Shown here one piece after another: positions 1 through 12,050 of a DNA stretch of 64,000 nt. Position numbers and translations under genes: made by a program. Under the pieces are notes generated by a model that had not been told where the DNA came from, searched no databases, and worked only from the letters and a program-made list of their open reading frames with translations. How positions within the stretch are numbered: the stretch's first letter is position 1; each line of letters opens with the position of its first letter. Source of the DNA: Hedera helix (taxonomy: Eukaryota > Streptophyta > Magnoliopsida > Apiales > Araliaceae); NCBI GenBank assembly GCA_947179155.2, contig OX359275.1, positions 2,924,501 to 2,988,500 of the forward strand. The letters run 5' to 3'.

Positions 1-108
1 ATTTAGAAATCTTGTCATAATCCGGGATGTCACAGTGATCTTGGCCACAAATCTAAAAAGAAGAGTAAGAAATGAGGGAGGAGTATTAAATCCCCGTCGT
101 AATTAACT

Positions 109-756
109 TTATGATGGTTAATTTTTGTTCATATAATATTATAGGTGTGAATAAAAGTCCATAGCATATTTTAGTTCATGATTTTATTGTGGCCAACAGT
201 GTATCCTTTTTAGGTTTAATTGAAACAAGGATTAAAGTTAAGCATGCTTCTTATATCTCTGCAAAAATAAATAATAGATGGAGATGGCAGTTCAATTATA
301 AGTCACAAGGGAATGGTAGAATATGGATAGGATGGCACCCCATAATATGGGATGTCAATATTCTTTTCAAATCTGCTCAAATGATTCACTGCTTTGTCCA
401 GCTAAATGAAGTACAAACTCAGTCTCAGTCTCAATTTTTTGTAACCATTGTGTATGGCCTTCATACTCCTGTGGATCAAAGACACTCTAGTATGACCTCA
501 TTAGGATTTCAAATGTTATTGCTGGGTCGTGGACCATTCTTGGGGACTTCAATGAAACCTTACACACAAATGAAATTGAATGAGGGAATAGTAATTGGGA
601 CTTTGGCAATGCATAGTTCAAAGCTTGCCTGAAACATATTTCTGTGGAGGATATTAGGCCTATAGGTACTCATCTTACCTGGTGGGACTTGAGGATTGCT
701 CATCCAATCTACAAGAAACTTGACAGAACTCTTGTGAATAATTACTGGCTGAGTGT
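109..756 (+). pseudogene. LINE-alpha endonuclease domain, first part (broken)
   Basis: The reading NIIGVN, then LGLIETRIK, then IVYGLH, then LGDFNE, then LTWWD, then YKKLDR follows the order of motifs in the endonuclease/exonuclease/phosphatase (EEP) domain of plant LINEs, which nicks target DNA to prime reverse transcription. The motifs fall in more than one frame, so small frameshifts and stops have accumulated. The frame open from 189 to 632 carries the middle of the domain. The domain is cut at 756 by the 5' LTR of Tek1. Its last strand and catalytic SDHCPVL motif lie 5.9 kb downstream at about 6690. There is no sign of a functional product. Confidence 0.8.
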
Positions 757-1081
757 TGTAAGGATCGAGAATTTTAAGTTACATTATAAATAAAATTAAG
801 AATTTAATTTTTAATTAAGTTGTGTGAATTAAATTAAACCTTTATGTGATGGTTTGACTATTTGTCTATTCGGTAAATTTAATTAAAGAAAGTTCGATTA
901 ATGGGTTTAATTAAATTAACGGACTAACTTAATAATTTTTGATATCAAGGGATTTATAGGTTATGGATCCCTAATTAAATATTCAATTAAGATTTGAATA
1001 TGACAAGTCTAATTGAATTATGTAATTAAATTAAATTTAATTATGAAATGGTCTAATAATTATTTTAGAAACAAGTTCAAG
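757..1081 (+). repeat. Tek1 5' LTR remnant
   Basis: This aligns base by base, with a scatter of substitutions, to the first 325 bp of the right LTR at 2849-3173. It ends abruptly after ACAAGTTCAAG at 1081, where pol RNase H sequence begins. The rest of the LTR, the primer-binding site, gag, protease and RT were removed by one deletion. Confidence 0.9.
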
Positions 1082-2839
1082 TGTGAGATATACACAGACC
1101 ATAAAAGTTTGAAGTATACTTTCACTTAAAAGGAGTTGAACATGTGTCAAAGACGATGGTTAGAATTAATCAAAGACTATGATTATGAAATTCTATACCA
1201 TCCTGGTAAGGCGAATGTGGTGGCAGATGCTCTAAGCAAAAAGGGCAGAGAAAAGTTGTTGATGCCGACAACCCAAGAAGAATTAATCAAGGATATAGAA
1301 AGACTAGAGTTAGAGGTCAAGTATCCAAAAGAGACGGATGAAAAGTTATTTGCAGTAGAGGCGAGTCCGACTTTATTAGACAAGGTAAAGGAGGCTCAAG
1401 AAAAGGATGAAGAATGTGTTGCCATAAGGACGCGAATCTTAGAAGGAGAGGAACTGAAGTATAAAGTTGATAGCACAGGGCTGTTGAGATTTGAAGGAGG
1501 GATTTGGGTACCTATGGTTCGAGAATTGAAGGAGGAGATTCTGCAGGAAGCTCATAGTACAAGGTACTCGGTACACCTTGGAAGTAAGAAGATGTATCAA
1601 GATTTACGTCAACATTTTTGGTGGCCGAACATGAAAAGGGAGGTTGCGGAATGTGTGGGGCGATGTTTGACATGTCAGATGGTTAAAACTGAACATCAGC
1701 AACTAGGTGGGTTGCTGCAACCATTAGAAATTTTGGAGTGAAAATGGGAGCGCATCACGATGGATTTTGTGACCAGGCTTCCACCAATGCAGAAGGGTTA
1801 TGACGCAGTCTGGGTGATCCTGGATCGTTTGACCAAATCTGCACATTTTCTACCGATTAAGATAATGTATAATTTGGTGCAGTTAACAAAGTTATATATA
1901 AAAGAGATTGTGTCAGGATATGGAGTACCTGTATCTATTGTATCTGACAGAGATCTGCGTTTTACGTCAACTTTTTAGAAAAGCTTACAAAAAAGATTGG
2001 GAACGCAGTTGAGGTTGAGTACGACGTATCATCCTCAAATTGATGGCCAGAGTGAATGGATGATTCAAACACTGGAAGACATGTTTAGGGCAGTCGTGAT
2101 GGATTTGAAAGGAAATTGGGTTGACCATCTACCTTTGGTGGAATTTGCATATAATAACAGTTACCATGCTAGTATTGACATGCCGCCATATGAAACACTA
2201 TATGGAAGGAAATATCGCACGCCATTGTGTTGGCATGAAGTTGGTGAACAGAGACTGTTAGGACCTGAAATGGTGCAGCAAACCGTGGATGTTATTAATG
2301 TAATAAGAGCTCGTTTGGTAACAGCTCAAGATCATCAGAAAAAAATATGCCGATTTGCATCGTTAGAAGCGAGACTTTGAAGTTGGTAGCTTTGTATTTT
2401 TAAAGGTATCTCCCTGAAAAAGGAAGATAAGATTTGGCAAGAAAGAAAAACTGAGTCTGAGGTTCATAGGACCATTTGAAGTTCTGAAGCGAGTAGGTGA
2501 AGTGGCGTACGAGGTAGCCTTACCTCCTGAACTCAAGCACATTCACAACGTGTTTCATGTTTCAGTTTTGTAGCCGTATAAACCTGACCACAAGCACGTG
2601 ATATCCTATGAACCAATTTAGGTGAAAAAAGATCTATCTTATGAATAAATTTCTATCCAGACACTAGATAGGAAGGAGCCGACACTAAGGAATAAGGTTA
2701 TACATTCGTTCAAGATTTTTTTGGAGAAACCACGCAATTGAGGAAGCTACATGAGAACTAGAAGAAAAGATGATAAGGAATTACCTGTATCTTTTTTAGT
2801 GACCTTATGTTGAAATTTCAAGGACGAAATTCTTATAAC
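1082..2839 (+). pseudogene. Tek1 pol remnant: RNase H tail and integrase
   Basis: The remnant opens in the RNase H tail (IYTDHKSLKY, then RQRRWLEL-like, then HPGKANVVADALS). The integrase follows. Its H2C2 zinc-binding region is near 1550-1690 (CLTCQMVKTEH). The catalytic core has the first Asp in MDFVTRLP (1760), the second in SIVSDRD (about 1940), and the Glu in GQSEW (about 2050), so the D,D-35-E residues are all present. Stops at 1739 and 1976 and near 2380 break the frame. A degraded C-terminal part continues to the polypurine tract. Integrase would insert the cDNA, but this copy cannot make it. Confidence 0.85.
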
Positions 2840-2848
2840 GGGGGAGAA
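2840..2848 (+). other. Tek1 polypurine tract
   Basis: GGGGGAGAA lies immediately before the right LTR. This is the usual place for the plus-strand primer left by RNase H during reverse transcription. Confidence 0.75.
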
Positions 2849-3593
2849 TGTAAGGACCGAGAATTTTAAGTTACATTATAAATAAAATTAAGAATTTAAT
2901 TTCTAATGAAGTTGTGTAAATTAAATTAAACTTTTATGTGATGGTTTGACTATTTGTCTATTCGGTAAATGTAATTAAAGAAAGTCCGATTAATGAGTTT
3001 AATTAAATTAACAGACTAACTTAAGAATTTTTGATATCAAGGGATTTATAGGTTATGAATCCCTAATTAAATATTCAATTAAGATTTGAATATAGCAAGT
3101 CTAATTAGATTATATAATTAAATTAAATTTAATTATTAAATGTTCTAATAATTATTTTAGAAACAAGTTCAAGGTGAATTAAAAGAATAACAAACTTATA
3201 TGTTATTTTATGTGATTTAATGTTTAATTAAACTAGTCCAATATTTTATTTAATTGAGAGATTAGTGAATTATTTTTGAAGGCCCATGTTGGTGAATTAA
3301 TTTATTGATCTAGTGGCCTGAACAAATTAAAATGCAAGCCCAAACATTGATCTAATTGAGCTAGCTTTTAGAAGACTTTAATTTATAAATTGTGCAATAA
3401 CAATAAATGGAAAATCAAAGATTTTTGGAGGTGTGGCCGGTGGATTGAGAGAGAGGCCACTTGGATGTCAAAAATCTATCAATTGATTTACTTAATATAG
3501 TGTGTGGAACACTTAAGCCAAATTGCTAGAATTTGTGAGAAGTTTGATGTCCATTCTATAGATATAGGTGATATATGTATAAAATGCTAGGCT

Positions 3594-3601
3594 TATAAAT
3601 A
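3594..3601 (+). promoter_or_regulatory. Tek1 LTR TATA box
   Basis: TATAAATA is followed by GC about 750 bp into the LTR. Its sequence and setting match the TATA boxes of the other Tek LTRs. The transcription start itself was not determined. Confidence 0.5.
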
Positions 3602-4599
3602 GCACACCATATTTCATTCGAGAGGGTTACAAAAATATTGCAAGGGTTCTCTATATTAGGTGTTAGTGAGTTCTAGTGAGTTAACTCAGAGAATGAGTGA
3701 CTTTAGAGAGTTTTTTTGTGAGTTTCATTACTGAGTCAAGTGAGTTAAGCTATATTTTTTCAAGGAGTTATTCTTGGATGTCATTACACTTCATAACTTA
3801 TTTTGAAAAATAAAGAAAGCAAGCCTTTAAAAGCAAAAGATATAATACCACCCAAAACCCTAGCTTGTATGCTTTTCTTTGTGTTACATATGATTTCTAT
3901 GATAGAAAAGTCATTTTCAAGCTCTAAATATTTAGATCCATGCTAGATTGGTAAATCTAGGGTTAAATTGGTTTAACATGAATATTTAAATGTGTTTGTG
4001 TTGAAAAGTTTAGCAAAATGTATGAAAACGATTTTTACCAATGGAACCCTAAGCGAACATGTGATTCAGAGCTTTATATTTTAAAACCTACATGTTGTAT
4101 ATATGATTTTCTTTTTTTATATGATATGTATGTAATTTAAGAGTAAAACATAGTTGGAATCATGTTAAAAGGTTTTAAAATGAGTGAGTTATGACATTTG
4201 GAACCAAATGAGTTCACTGTCAAACTCTAATGCACAACAGTCCACTTTGAGCTCATTTTTCATGACCTATACATGTCCAAAAATGTGTTTCAATGATGGA
4301 ATCTTGTAGTTCAAGAATATACGAATCTAACAAGACCAATTTGAGGTCATTTAAATTTTTAAATTTCATTTTATTCAAGTTTGTACAAATGAGGTAAAAA
4401 TCACAAAACAAAATACAAGCTGACCAAACTTTCTATATAAAAACCAGGGGACAAGCACCTAGGTGCCTGTCTCAGCACCCTTGGGAGCCTAGGTGCCTGA
4501 GTTGGCGCCTGTGAAGGTCCATTTTGGGTCCAGGTCAGTTTGGGTCCGCTTTGGGTCGATTCCGGTTCGTTTCAGGTCGGTTTTAATTAATTAATCAGG

Positions 4600-5440
4600 T
4601 CGTAAAATATTTTAAATATTAATATAATTAATATGGGAACCAAATAAATTTAAATATTTATAAATAAAATAAACTAAGAATATTTAAGATAATTAATTAT
4701 TATTTAGATAAAATAACAATTAAAATTAATTATTTATTTATTGTTTAATGGCTATTAAATAACATTAAACAACAAATAAAGGGAATTAAAAGTAATTAAT
4801 TATTAATTATTATTAAATAATAAATAAATAAAATTGATAATTATTATTATGAATTAAAAATAATTATTTATTATTTAATATTAAATAATAAATAAAGCAT
4901 TTTAGTTCATCAATTAACATTTAAATGATGAAAAAAATTAATAAAATATTTATTTATTATTTAATTAATATTAAGTAATAAATAAGGGTAATAATTAATA
5001 AATTATTATTTAATTGATATTAAATAATAATTAAAGGAGAATAAATTTAATAATCTAATTATTTATTATTTAACTGACATTAAATAATAAGTTAAGGATA
5101 ATTAATTATTATTTAATTGACCTTAAATAATAATTAAAATGGGTTAAGATTAATAAAATAATTATTTATTATTTAATTAAGATTAAATAATATATAAGGA
5201 TGAATAATTAATTAATTATTAGTTAATTAAAAATTAAATATTAATTAAAGGGGAATATAGTTAACAAAATACTTAATAGATTGTAATTAATTAATTATTG
5301 TTCAACAATAATTAAGGATATAACTCATTTATTATTTTAAATAATGTTTAAGAATAAATGAGGTAATGAGACAATTATAATAAATTGTTTAAGAGTTTAA
5401 TTAATTATATAAAGATGTTTAGAACATACTTAATGTAATA
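4600..5440. repeat. AT-rich array of inverted units inside Tek1 LTR
   Basis: Units of roughly 60-90 bp alternate TTATTATTTAATT-type runs with their reverse complement (AATTAAATAATAA-type), ten or more times. Each unit can fold into a hairpin. Spacing and sequence are degenerate. Confidence 0.7.
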
Positions 5441-6649
5441 TTACTTTAAAAAAAAGTAATATTCGACGGTTAAATCATTTACCTAAATACAAGTAAGTAT
5501 AAATGAAATAAATTTCTTGCAATAGGCTATGTAATGATCATCGGTGATTAGATGCTAGGTTTAGTAAACTTAAATGTTTAAGTGCATAATTATATGTTGT
5601 ACTAATTGATAGACCGACATTATCAATTTTAGGTCTTTTAAAGGAGTCTAATTTATCTGAATTAGCGGTACGTCGTGAACAAGGTAAGTTTTCCTAACCT
5701 TACTCACACTTATATTAAGCAAATTCATAACTCAAACTCGAGTTAGTATTTTTCAATCATGATAATGGTTTAATGTTTGTCAATTACTTAATCCACATCC
5801 ATGATAGTTATTAATATCCGCACTTGGTGCACTTAAATTCCTATTCTTTTATTGAACTGTAAAATATTTTAAGTTCTTCATTCATGAATTGTTTAAAGAA
5901 TTGGTCTACGCCATTTGTTCGACTAGACATATACATGTTAACATATTTCAAAAGCTATCAAAATCAATAGTTGGTACAGATTCTTGGACTGAGAGAGCAA
6001 CCATTGATAAGGGGAACATAAGTATAGGTTATCCGATGCATCAGAGTTTAATGTTATGCATACACATGGTGTACAAAAAGCTGATCCCATCAAGTACAAA
6101 CTGACGGGTTAAAATATAAAAAGGGTCAGTCATATGATTGATTCCTTAGAACTGTTCATGGTCCATTAGACCACTCAGCAGTAAATAATCAATATTCATC
6201 CTTTCTTTGAAACTTTGATTATATTGTTCAGTTATTTTAAATCGTTGATTTATTCGATTGTCATTCTTATTCATTCATGATATACCTTCATTATTTATTT
6301 TAAACTTGCTGAGTAAAGTAGTTGCTTACTCTTGCTATATCATAAACTACTTACAGTTAAGCCTGAGCACTCCAAGAAGGACAAGGGTAAGGGCAAACTT
6401 TAGAATTAGTTGTTATTGCTATTCTATTTTAGTAAATTATGATCCCTTTTGCATTAATAGGATGTTCATGATGTATTTTTGTTTAAGGTTTAAGACCTTG
6501 GGATTAGTAAACTATGTATTAATGAACAACATATGTTTATTTATTTTCGCATTAGTATTAAATGTTGTTTAATAATGATTGGATGTGTTTTTTGCTTGAG
6601 CACCAAATCTGAAGTATTGGTACATGAATTTGGGGGGTATCACAAGTGC

Positions 6650-7107
6650 CATAGACTCATCCCATGCTCATTTTGGTACTATGAAGTTATCTGATCATTG
6701 CCCAGTTCTTTTGTATACTAGGATTGCTCTTAAAAACCCTCATAAGCCTTTTCAATTCTTTAACTTTATGTTGGACATTAAAGGCTTTAAAGAAGCTCTC
6801 TGCTCTGCTTGAAACTACCAAATTCGTGGTTATCCTATTTATATCTTGTCTGAAAAACTCAAAAAGGCAAAATGTACAATTTGTGATTTAAACATGAAAG
6901 TTAGGAATGTTACAGATAATGTGGCTCTGGCTAGACAATTGCTTCACTTTTTTCAGATTAAGCTCTAAGCTAATCTAACTGAGCAGAACTTGTTTAACTT
7001 GCAAAAGATATACTCTCAGAATCTTTAGGATGCCATTATTAGGGAGAAGTCTCTTATGAAGCAGAAATCTAGAATAAGATGGCTGAGAGAAGGAGACTCA
7101 AACACTG
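6650..7107 (+). pseudogene. LINE-alpha endonuclease end and linker
   Basis: The frame resumes with AIDSSHAHFG and then LSDHCPVLL, the last catalytic motif of the LINE endonuclease family, with its conserved Asp-His pair. The linker before RT follows, including RWLREGDSNT, a signature of plant LINEs. In-frame stops occur near 6811, 6968 and 7029. The segment is cut at 7107 by the solo LTR and continues at 9986 with FF and a basic stretch, as the family consensus GDSNT-FFH predicts. Confidence 0.8.
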
Positions 7108-9980
7108 TGTTAGTTCCCGGAGGCACACAAGTGATCTAGAAGGGGGGGGGGGGGGTTGAATAGATCTCTTAAATTTTTTTTGCTTAAATTAAATAATATT
7201 ACCAAATAGTTCATTTAATCAAGATTAGTTTGCACAGCGGAATATTAGTTTGAAAACTCCCCTTAAAGATTTATAAAACTTCTTAGTTGAGTTTAGACTG
7301 TATTGAAGATAGCCATTTGTCCAGTAAACCAATCATAGCAGTTATATCTATATATGACCGAATGTAAATGACTGAATGTAAATGACTAAATGTAAATGAC
7401 ACCAGAGAGTTTAAGTGGTTCGGAGACTGAATAACTCATACTCCACTCTTCTACTTTAACAAGTAGGAAATCCACTAAGGATGGCTCATACAGAACCCTT
7501 CAAGCTCAGCAGGCCTGGAAACTCTGGTTCACTAAGAACCCTTCAAACCCAGCAGGTTTGGCTAGTTTAGTCACTAATGACAAGGACACAAATGCCCTCT
7601 TCAAGTCCAGCAGACTTGGATCCTTTAGTCACTAAGACAAGGACACTACTGCCATCTTCAAGTCCAGCAGACTTGGCTCCTTGTTTGTTGATAGATGTTG
7701 GAGTTGCTACTGAGTTATACTTTAAGTTCTATTTTCTTGAAATACTCAGTAGCAGGATGTGATCATGCTTGAAATGATATTGAGTTCGACAATGATGTTT
7801 GGCTTCTTTATATACTCAATAGCTACTTGTGATCACCCATTGTACTGCTAAGCTTTGGCAATTCAGCTCCTTTGGTACTTGATAACTTCTCGAGACGAAC
7901 TTTTGAGATGACAGTGAAGTTCGTTCCTTTTGGTACTCAGTTGTTCCTTCTTATCATAGACATTTTATTGCCTCTCGAGATGTGCTTTTGAGATGACGGT
8001 GAAGCTTCTCCTTTTTGGTACTCAGTAGCTAACATGTCTGTATCAAGTTGGCATTTAGGCTTCTCTCTTTCACGTGCTTAGCAGCTTTGAACACTTATCT
8101 TGCAATAGAGTCATTTCTCTCTATGTCTCTCTTAATTCACTGTTAGTGTTCTAGTGGATCGTAGAGTGTTCTTCAGCTTATTCATTTTTGTTTCGCTCTA
8201 CGGTATGTTGTTGTCCACTATCCTCTCTTGTATTTTCAACAACATTTTTTCTCTGTGAGCATTTATCTTTATATACATTTGTGCATATTTTACCGTTTGA
8301 AAAGATCCGTTGGGTTTCTTTGGCTTTGTGCAGATCCTTGATATCTTTGATGTTGACTTTCTGTTGTTTGTATCAGTGCTTTTTCCCTTTTCTGACATAT
8401 GTACTGTCACATCAACCTGTAGCTTTGCTTGCTGCATTTTTAGCTATTGCACTTCCAGAGTTGTATATCAAGGATTATTATATATTTAACCTTCTGATCC
8501 ATCATTAAATATCTTCCTTGACTTTAATAACCAGCTGCTCTATTGCTGTCAGAGATATCCTATTAGTCTGATTATTTTCACCAGCTTGCTGAGTAGTAGG
8601 TTCTTACTTATAGTCGTCTGGTCACAAAGTCCTCTATAACTCTGACATGCATCTGTTCCTTAACAGCATTTAATCTTTCTCTAATCTGGAAGAGGAATAT
8701 TCTCTCTTCTCTCGCACCATATTGCAGTTCTGTTACTTTACTGCTTCTGATAGTAAATTCGTAGAGTGATTGTCTGTCCATTTAGACTCTACGAATTCAG
8801 CTCCACTCGTTACTTGAAGTATGTCGGGTAAAAGGTTGAGTCGGAGCGATCTTCTCTCTTACTCTGCGATTTTGCTATTTTGTTCAGATCGTAGAGTTGT
8901 TAACTGTAGGCTTTGCTTTTCAATGAAATCGTTGAGTTGTTGTCTTCGTTAGCGCATCCTTTATTTCTGCTCAATGATTATACCATGTGTAGAATAATTT
9001 TCTGCATTGTCTTATCTTCTGGTTTCACTCTATGATTTCTTCTATCTGTGCAAATCGTAGAGTTAACGTATTGTGCTTGCTCTTTGAATCCTCTCTACGA
9101 TCTTGCCAGTTTGTGCATATCGTAGAGTACATTTCTTCTCTGGTTCTACGTTTCCTGAAGGCTTGCTTAGCTGCTTGTTCGACGATCGTAGAGTTCTGCT
9201 CTACGTTTTGTACTTGATCAATTCTTCAATTCAACTTGTATATTCAGTAGAACTGTTGCACAGCTGTCTCTCCTTGATGTTCGTAGAGTTATCTTGGTAT
9301 GGAGTCGTATAGTCCACTATACGAACAGACTGAATCGTTGAGTCTTCTTTGCTTGGAATCGTAAAGTCCATTCTACGATTATATTGACTGAACAGATATA
9401 ATATAAGATCAACTTAATAAATTTGATCTTTTCTAACTAAGTCCTTGTACATCATTACATCATTACTTTGAAAGGACTTTACAAACTTTGCCATACAACA
9501 ATGATTTAATCTTATATTACTCTGCTTATAGTATTTATCTTTAATGCAGAGTAACTTCTACGGAAAGATCAACCTAACATTTCTGATCTTTTACCTAAGT
9601 CCTTTGTACACATAATTCCTTTCAAAGGGACTTTACAATATTTGAACCAGATAACTTTTACTCTTATTATAAGCAGCATATAGTTTTCAACAAGATCATA
9701 TTTGTGCTATATAAGTGTGCAAATCACAATATTTGAATCAAGTAATATATATCATACACACATGATCATCTAGACACATATTTAAATTAACATATAATCA
9801 CTTAGTCAATTAACCACATAAGCACTTTAAAACATATACGCACATAATCAAGTAAGCACATAGGCACATTAACACATAAGCACGTAGTCAGATACATATG
9901 GATAATCAACCATATAAGCACATTTGCTACAATCATTTTTGCACAACAGTCATCATCATCAAATCAAACAACCTTCAATA
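7108..9980 (+). mobile_element. Solo LTR (probably copia/SIRE-Maximus-like), 2873 bp
   Basis: The insert lies inside the LINE-alpha linker and is flanked by perfect 5-bp repeats CACTG (7103-7107 and 9981-9985). It begins TGTTAG and ends CAATA, so the usual terminal CA may have mutated to TA. I find no direct repeat of its own ends inside it, no PBS and no pol motifs. A solo LTR left by LTR-LTR recombination is therefore the simplest reading. The 5' part (G-run, TTGAATAGA, GCACAGCGGAA, then AGTGGTTCGG) resembles LTRs of plant SIRE/Maximus copia elements as I remember them; I could not check this by search. A large non-autonomous element is the alternative. Confidence 0.7.
8155..9385. repeat. 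Dispersed TCGTAGAGT / ACTCTACGA motif array in solo LTR
   Basis: At least seven exact TCGTAGAGT motifs occur (for example at 8159, 8758, 9055, 9119 and 9281). Several one-mismatch copies and inverted CTCTACGA copies (8786, 9090, 9199, 9375) occur within 1.2 kb. Some are paired as short hairpins, for example 9306-9327. Confidence 0.75.
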
Positions 9981-9985
9981 CACTG

Positions 9986-12050
9986 GTTTTTTCACAATGA
10001 AATCAAAAGTCATTAAAACACAAACAAGATCATATCCATTTTAGATAATTGCTGAGCACTCTTGTTTCCACTGCCTATTCTAGGCTTTTTGATTTGAAAC
10101 ATATCTTTACTAGAACATTATCTTCTGAGCACGCTAATTCTATGGACAGGGATGTCACTGAAGCTGAAATAGTAGTTACTCTCAAATCTATGAAGAAAAA
10201 CAGAAGTCCTTGCTACTATAAAGTCTTTCTTTGATAGGGGCTGTCTTCTGAAAGGTACTAATGCCACTGCTATTGCTCTAATTCCTTATGTTCTTAATCC
10301 TTCCTCTATGTGGGCCAATTTCTTGTTGTAACACTACATATAAATGTATTTCTAAAATCATTGTTTCTAGAATCAAAATTGCACTTCCTTTCATTATCTC
10401 CTACTCTCAAGCTGCTTTTGTTCATGGAAGAAGAATTGGGGATAATATTTTACTTGGCTAGGAATTGCTTAGAAATTACCATAGAAGCGCAGGTCCTTCA
10501 AGATGCACTATTAAAATTGATCTTAAAAAGGCTTTTAATAGTGTTAGGTGGGAGTTCATTTTTGATATTCTACAGCTTTATAGATTTTCCCCCAAATTCA
10601 TTTATTGGATTAAATCTTGCATCTCAACTACCTTGTTTTCAGTTAAAGTTAATGGTTCCTTGTGTGGGTTTTTTAAAGGAGCAAAAGGGTTGAGACAGTG
10701 GGACCTTCTTTCTCCTTATCTATTTGTTATTATCATGGATATCATTTCCTTGCTCATTAATGATTATATCAAACATCTGCCTTTTAAGTTTCATTGGAGG
10801 ACTAATACAAATAGAATCATCAATCTCTGTTTTGCTGATGATCTAGTTTTGCTGATGATCTTATGTTTTTTTGCCATGGCGACCTTGACTCTGTTCTTAC
10901 TCTTCTCAAAGTTGTAAAAAAAAATTCACTAAAATTTGGGTTGGTTCCTAATGAATCAAATAGTCTGTATTTTTTAGCCAATGTTTCCACTGAAGTCTCA
11001 AATTAGATTCTTAGAGTTACAAATTTTGTTAGACGCTCCCTTCCTACCAAATTCCTTAGTGTTCCACTTATATTTACCTAACTTTCTGTTAATGACAACA
11101 AGCCTCTCTTAGACAAAATTACAGCTAAAGTTTCCATCTGGGCTAACAAAATGTTGTCTTTCTCAGGCAGATTTCGGTTAATTAAATCTGTCCTTTTTGT
11201 CGTTCAAGCTTATTGGTCTTCATATATTATTCTTCCTGCTAGCATTTTCAAAGACTTAAAGACCACTCTTAGCAGATTTTTATGGAAGAGTTTTACTCTT
11301 CAAAAGTATGGGACCAAAGTTGCTTGGGATAAAATGGCTCTTCCTTTTTCTGAAGGAGCTCTCAACATTAAATAGTTACATGATTGGAACACAACAGCTA
11401 TCCTATGGCACTTATGGCAGATTGTTAATCCATGTAGCAATTCCTTATGGGAAAAATGGGCGCGTGATACTGGAATTAAAGATAAACCCTTCTGGAGCCT
11501 TCCTATACCCAATGATTGCTCTTGAATTTGGAGGAAATTATTAAAGTTAAGACATATTGCTTTGAGACATATCAATTATGTTATTAGGAATGGCAGAACC
11601 ATTAAGCTATGGTTTAACCCTTGGTATTTGAAGAAGCTTCTAGCTTCGTCTAATAGTCATGACCCCATTGTGGTTCATTCTGGGCAGGTTCCTGGAGCTA
11701 TAGTTGTTGACGTTTTAATTGATAGTGGTTGGTCCTTGCCATCTTCCCGTCACATGTAGGTTCGTAACTTCAGACTTAATTTTAATTTCAATCTCCATTT
11801 TGATCTGAGTAGACAAGATAAGATTCTTTAAAATTCCTTTGATATGGTCAATACTTCTGTTATCTAGGAGTCTATACGAAATAGAGGGCAAGTTGTAGAT
11901 TGGCATAAGCCACACCTGCTCCATCAGTACGATCTTCCATCTTATTAAAAGTAGGATATATAGTTCAACTAGATTTAGGATAAATGTTGTTGGGTTTGGA
12001 CTTGGACACATGCCGATTGATAACCTAGTATAATCTTCCGTCATGTCTCT
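9986..12050 (+). pseudogene. LINE-alpha reverse transcriptase and zf-RVT tail (broken)
   Basis: This contains the linker end (about 9986-10230), then the RT domain. RT motifs include SYSQAAFVHGR near 10407, then IDLKKAFNSVRWEF near 10518, then GLRQWDLLSPYLF near 10690 (usual family form GLRQGDPLSPYLF), then the catalytic FADDL near 10832. The thumb and a zinc-finger-RVT-like tail follow (LIKSVLFVVQAYW, then RFLWK, then RNGRTIKLWFNPW, to about 11650). RT would copy LINE RNA at the nicked target. Stops, frameshifts and a 17-bp tandem duplication at the catalytic motif make it non-functional. The final C-terminal part after 11760 is very degraded. Confidence 0.85.

Larger units (their letters stand above)
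757..6644 (+). mobile_element. Tek1: internally deleted Ty3/gypsy chromovirus
   Basis: This element starts TGTAAGGA at 757 and ends ATCACA at 6644. The flanks are AGTGT (752-756) and AGTGC (6645-6649), a 5-bp TSD with one mismatch, and removing the element restores the LINE-alpha endonuclease frame. Only the first 325 bp of the left LTR remain; they join directly to the RNase H end of pol. Integrase follows, then a polypurine tract, then a complete right LTR of about 3.8 kb. Pol motifs resemble those of the Tek elements later in the window, so a Del/Tekay-like chromovirus is likely, but its LTR sequence is different. Gag, protease and RT are gone. Confidence 0.85.
2849..6644 (+). repeat. Tek1 3' LTR, 3.8 kb
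   Basis: It starts TGTAAGGACC just after the polypurine tract and ends ATCACA at the TSD. A TATA-like box, TATAAATA, lies at 3594-3601, so U3 is about 0.8 kb and the transcribed part of the LTR is about 3 kb. The middle, 4600-5440, is an extremely AT-rich array of short inverted units. A GC-richer island at 4440-4570 contains CACCTAGGTGCC palindromes. No coding region is credible here; the short open frames near 5889 and 6258 match nothing I recognise. At 3.8 kb it is long even for this clade. Confidence 0.85.

Noticed and set aside
5889..6572. Short frames in the Tek1 LTR as possible genes
   Set aside because: No recognisable domain, and they lie inside an LTR.
8188..8508. 106-residue hydrophobic frame in the solo LTR
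   Set aside because: T-rich LTR sequence gives Phe/Leu-rich chance frames; no family match or context.
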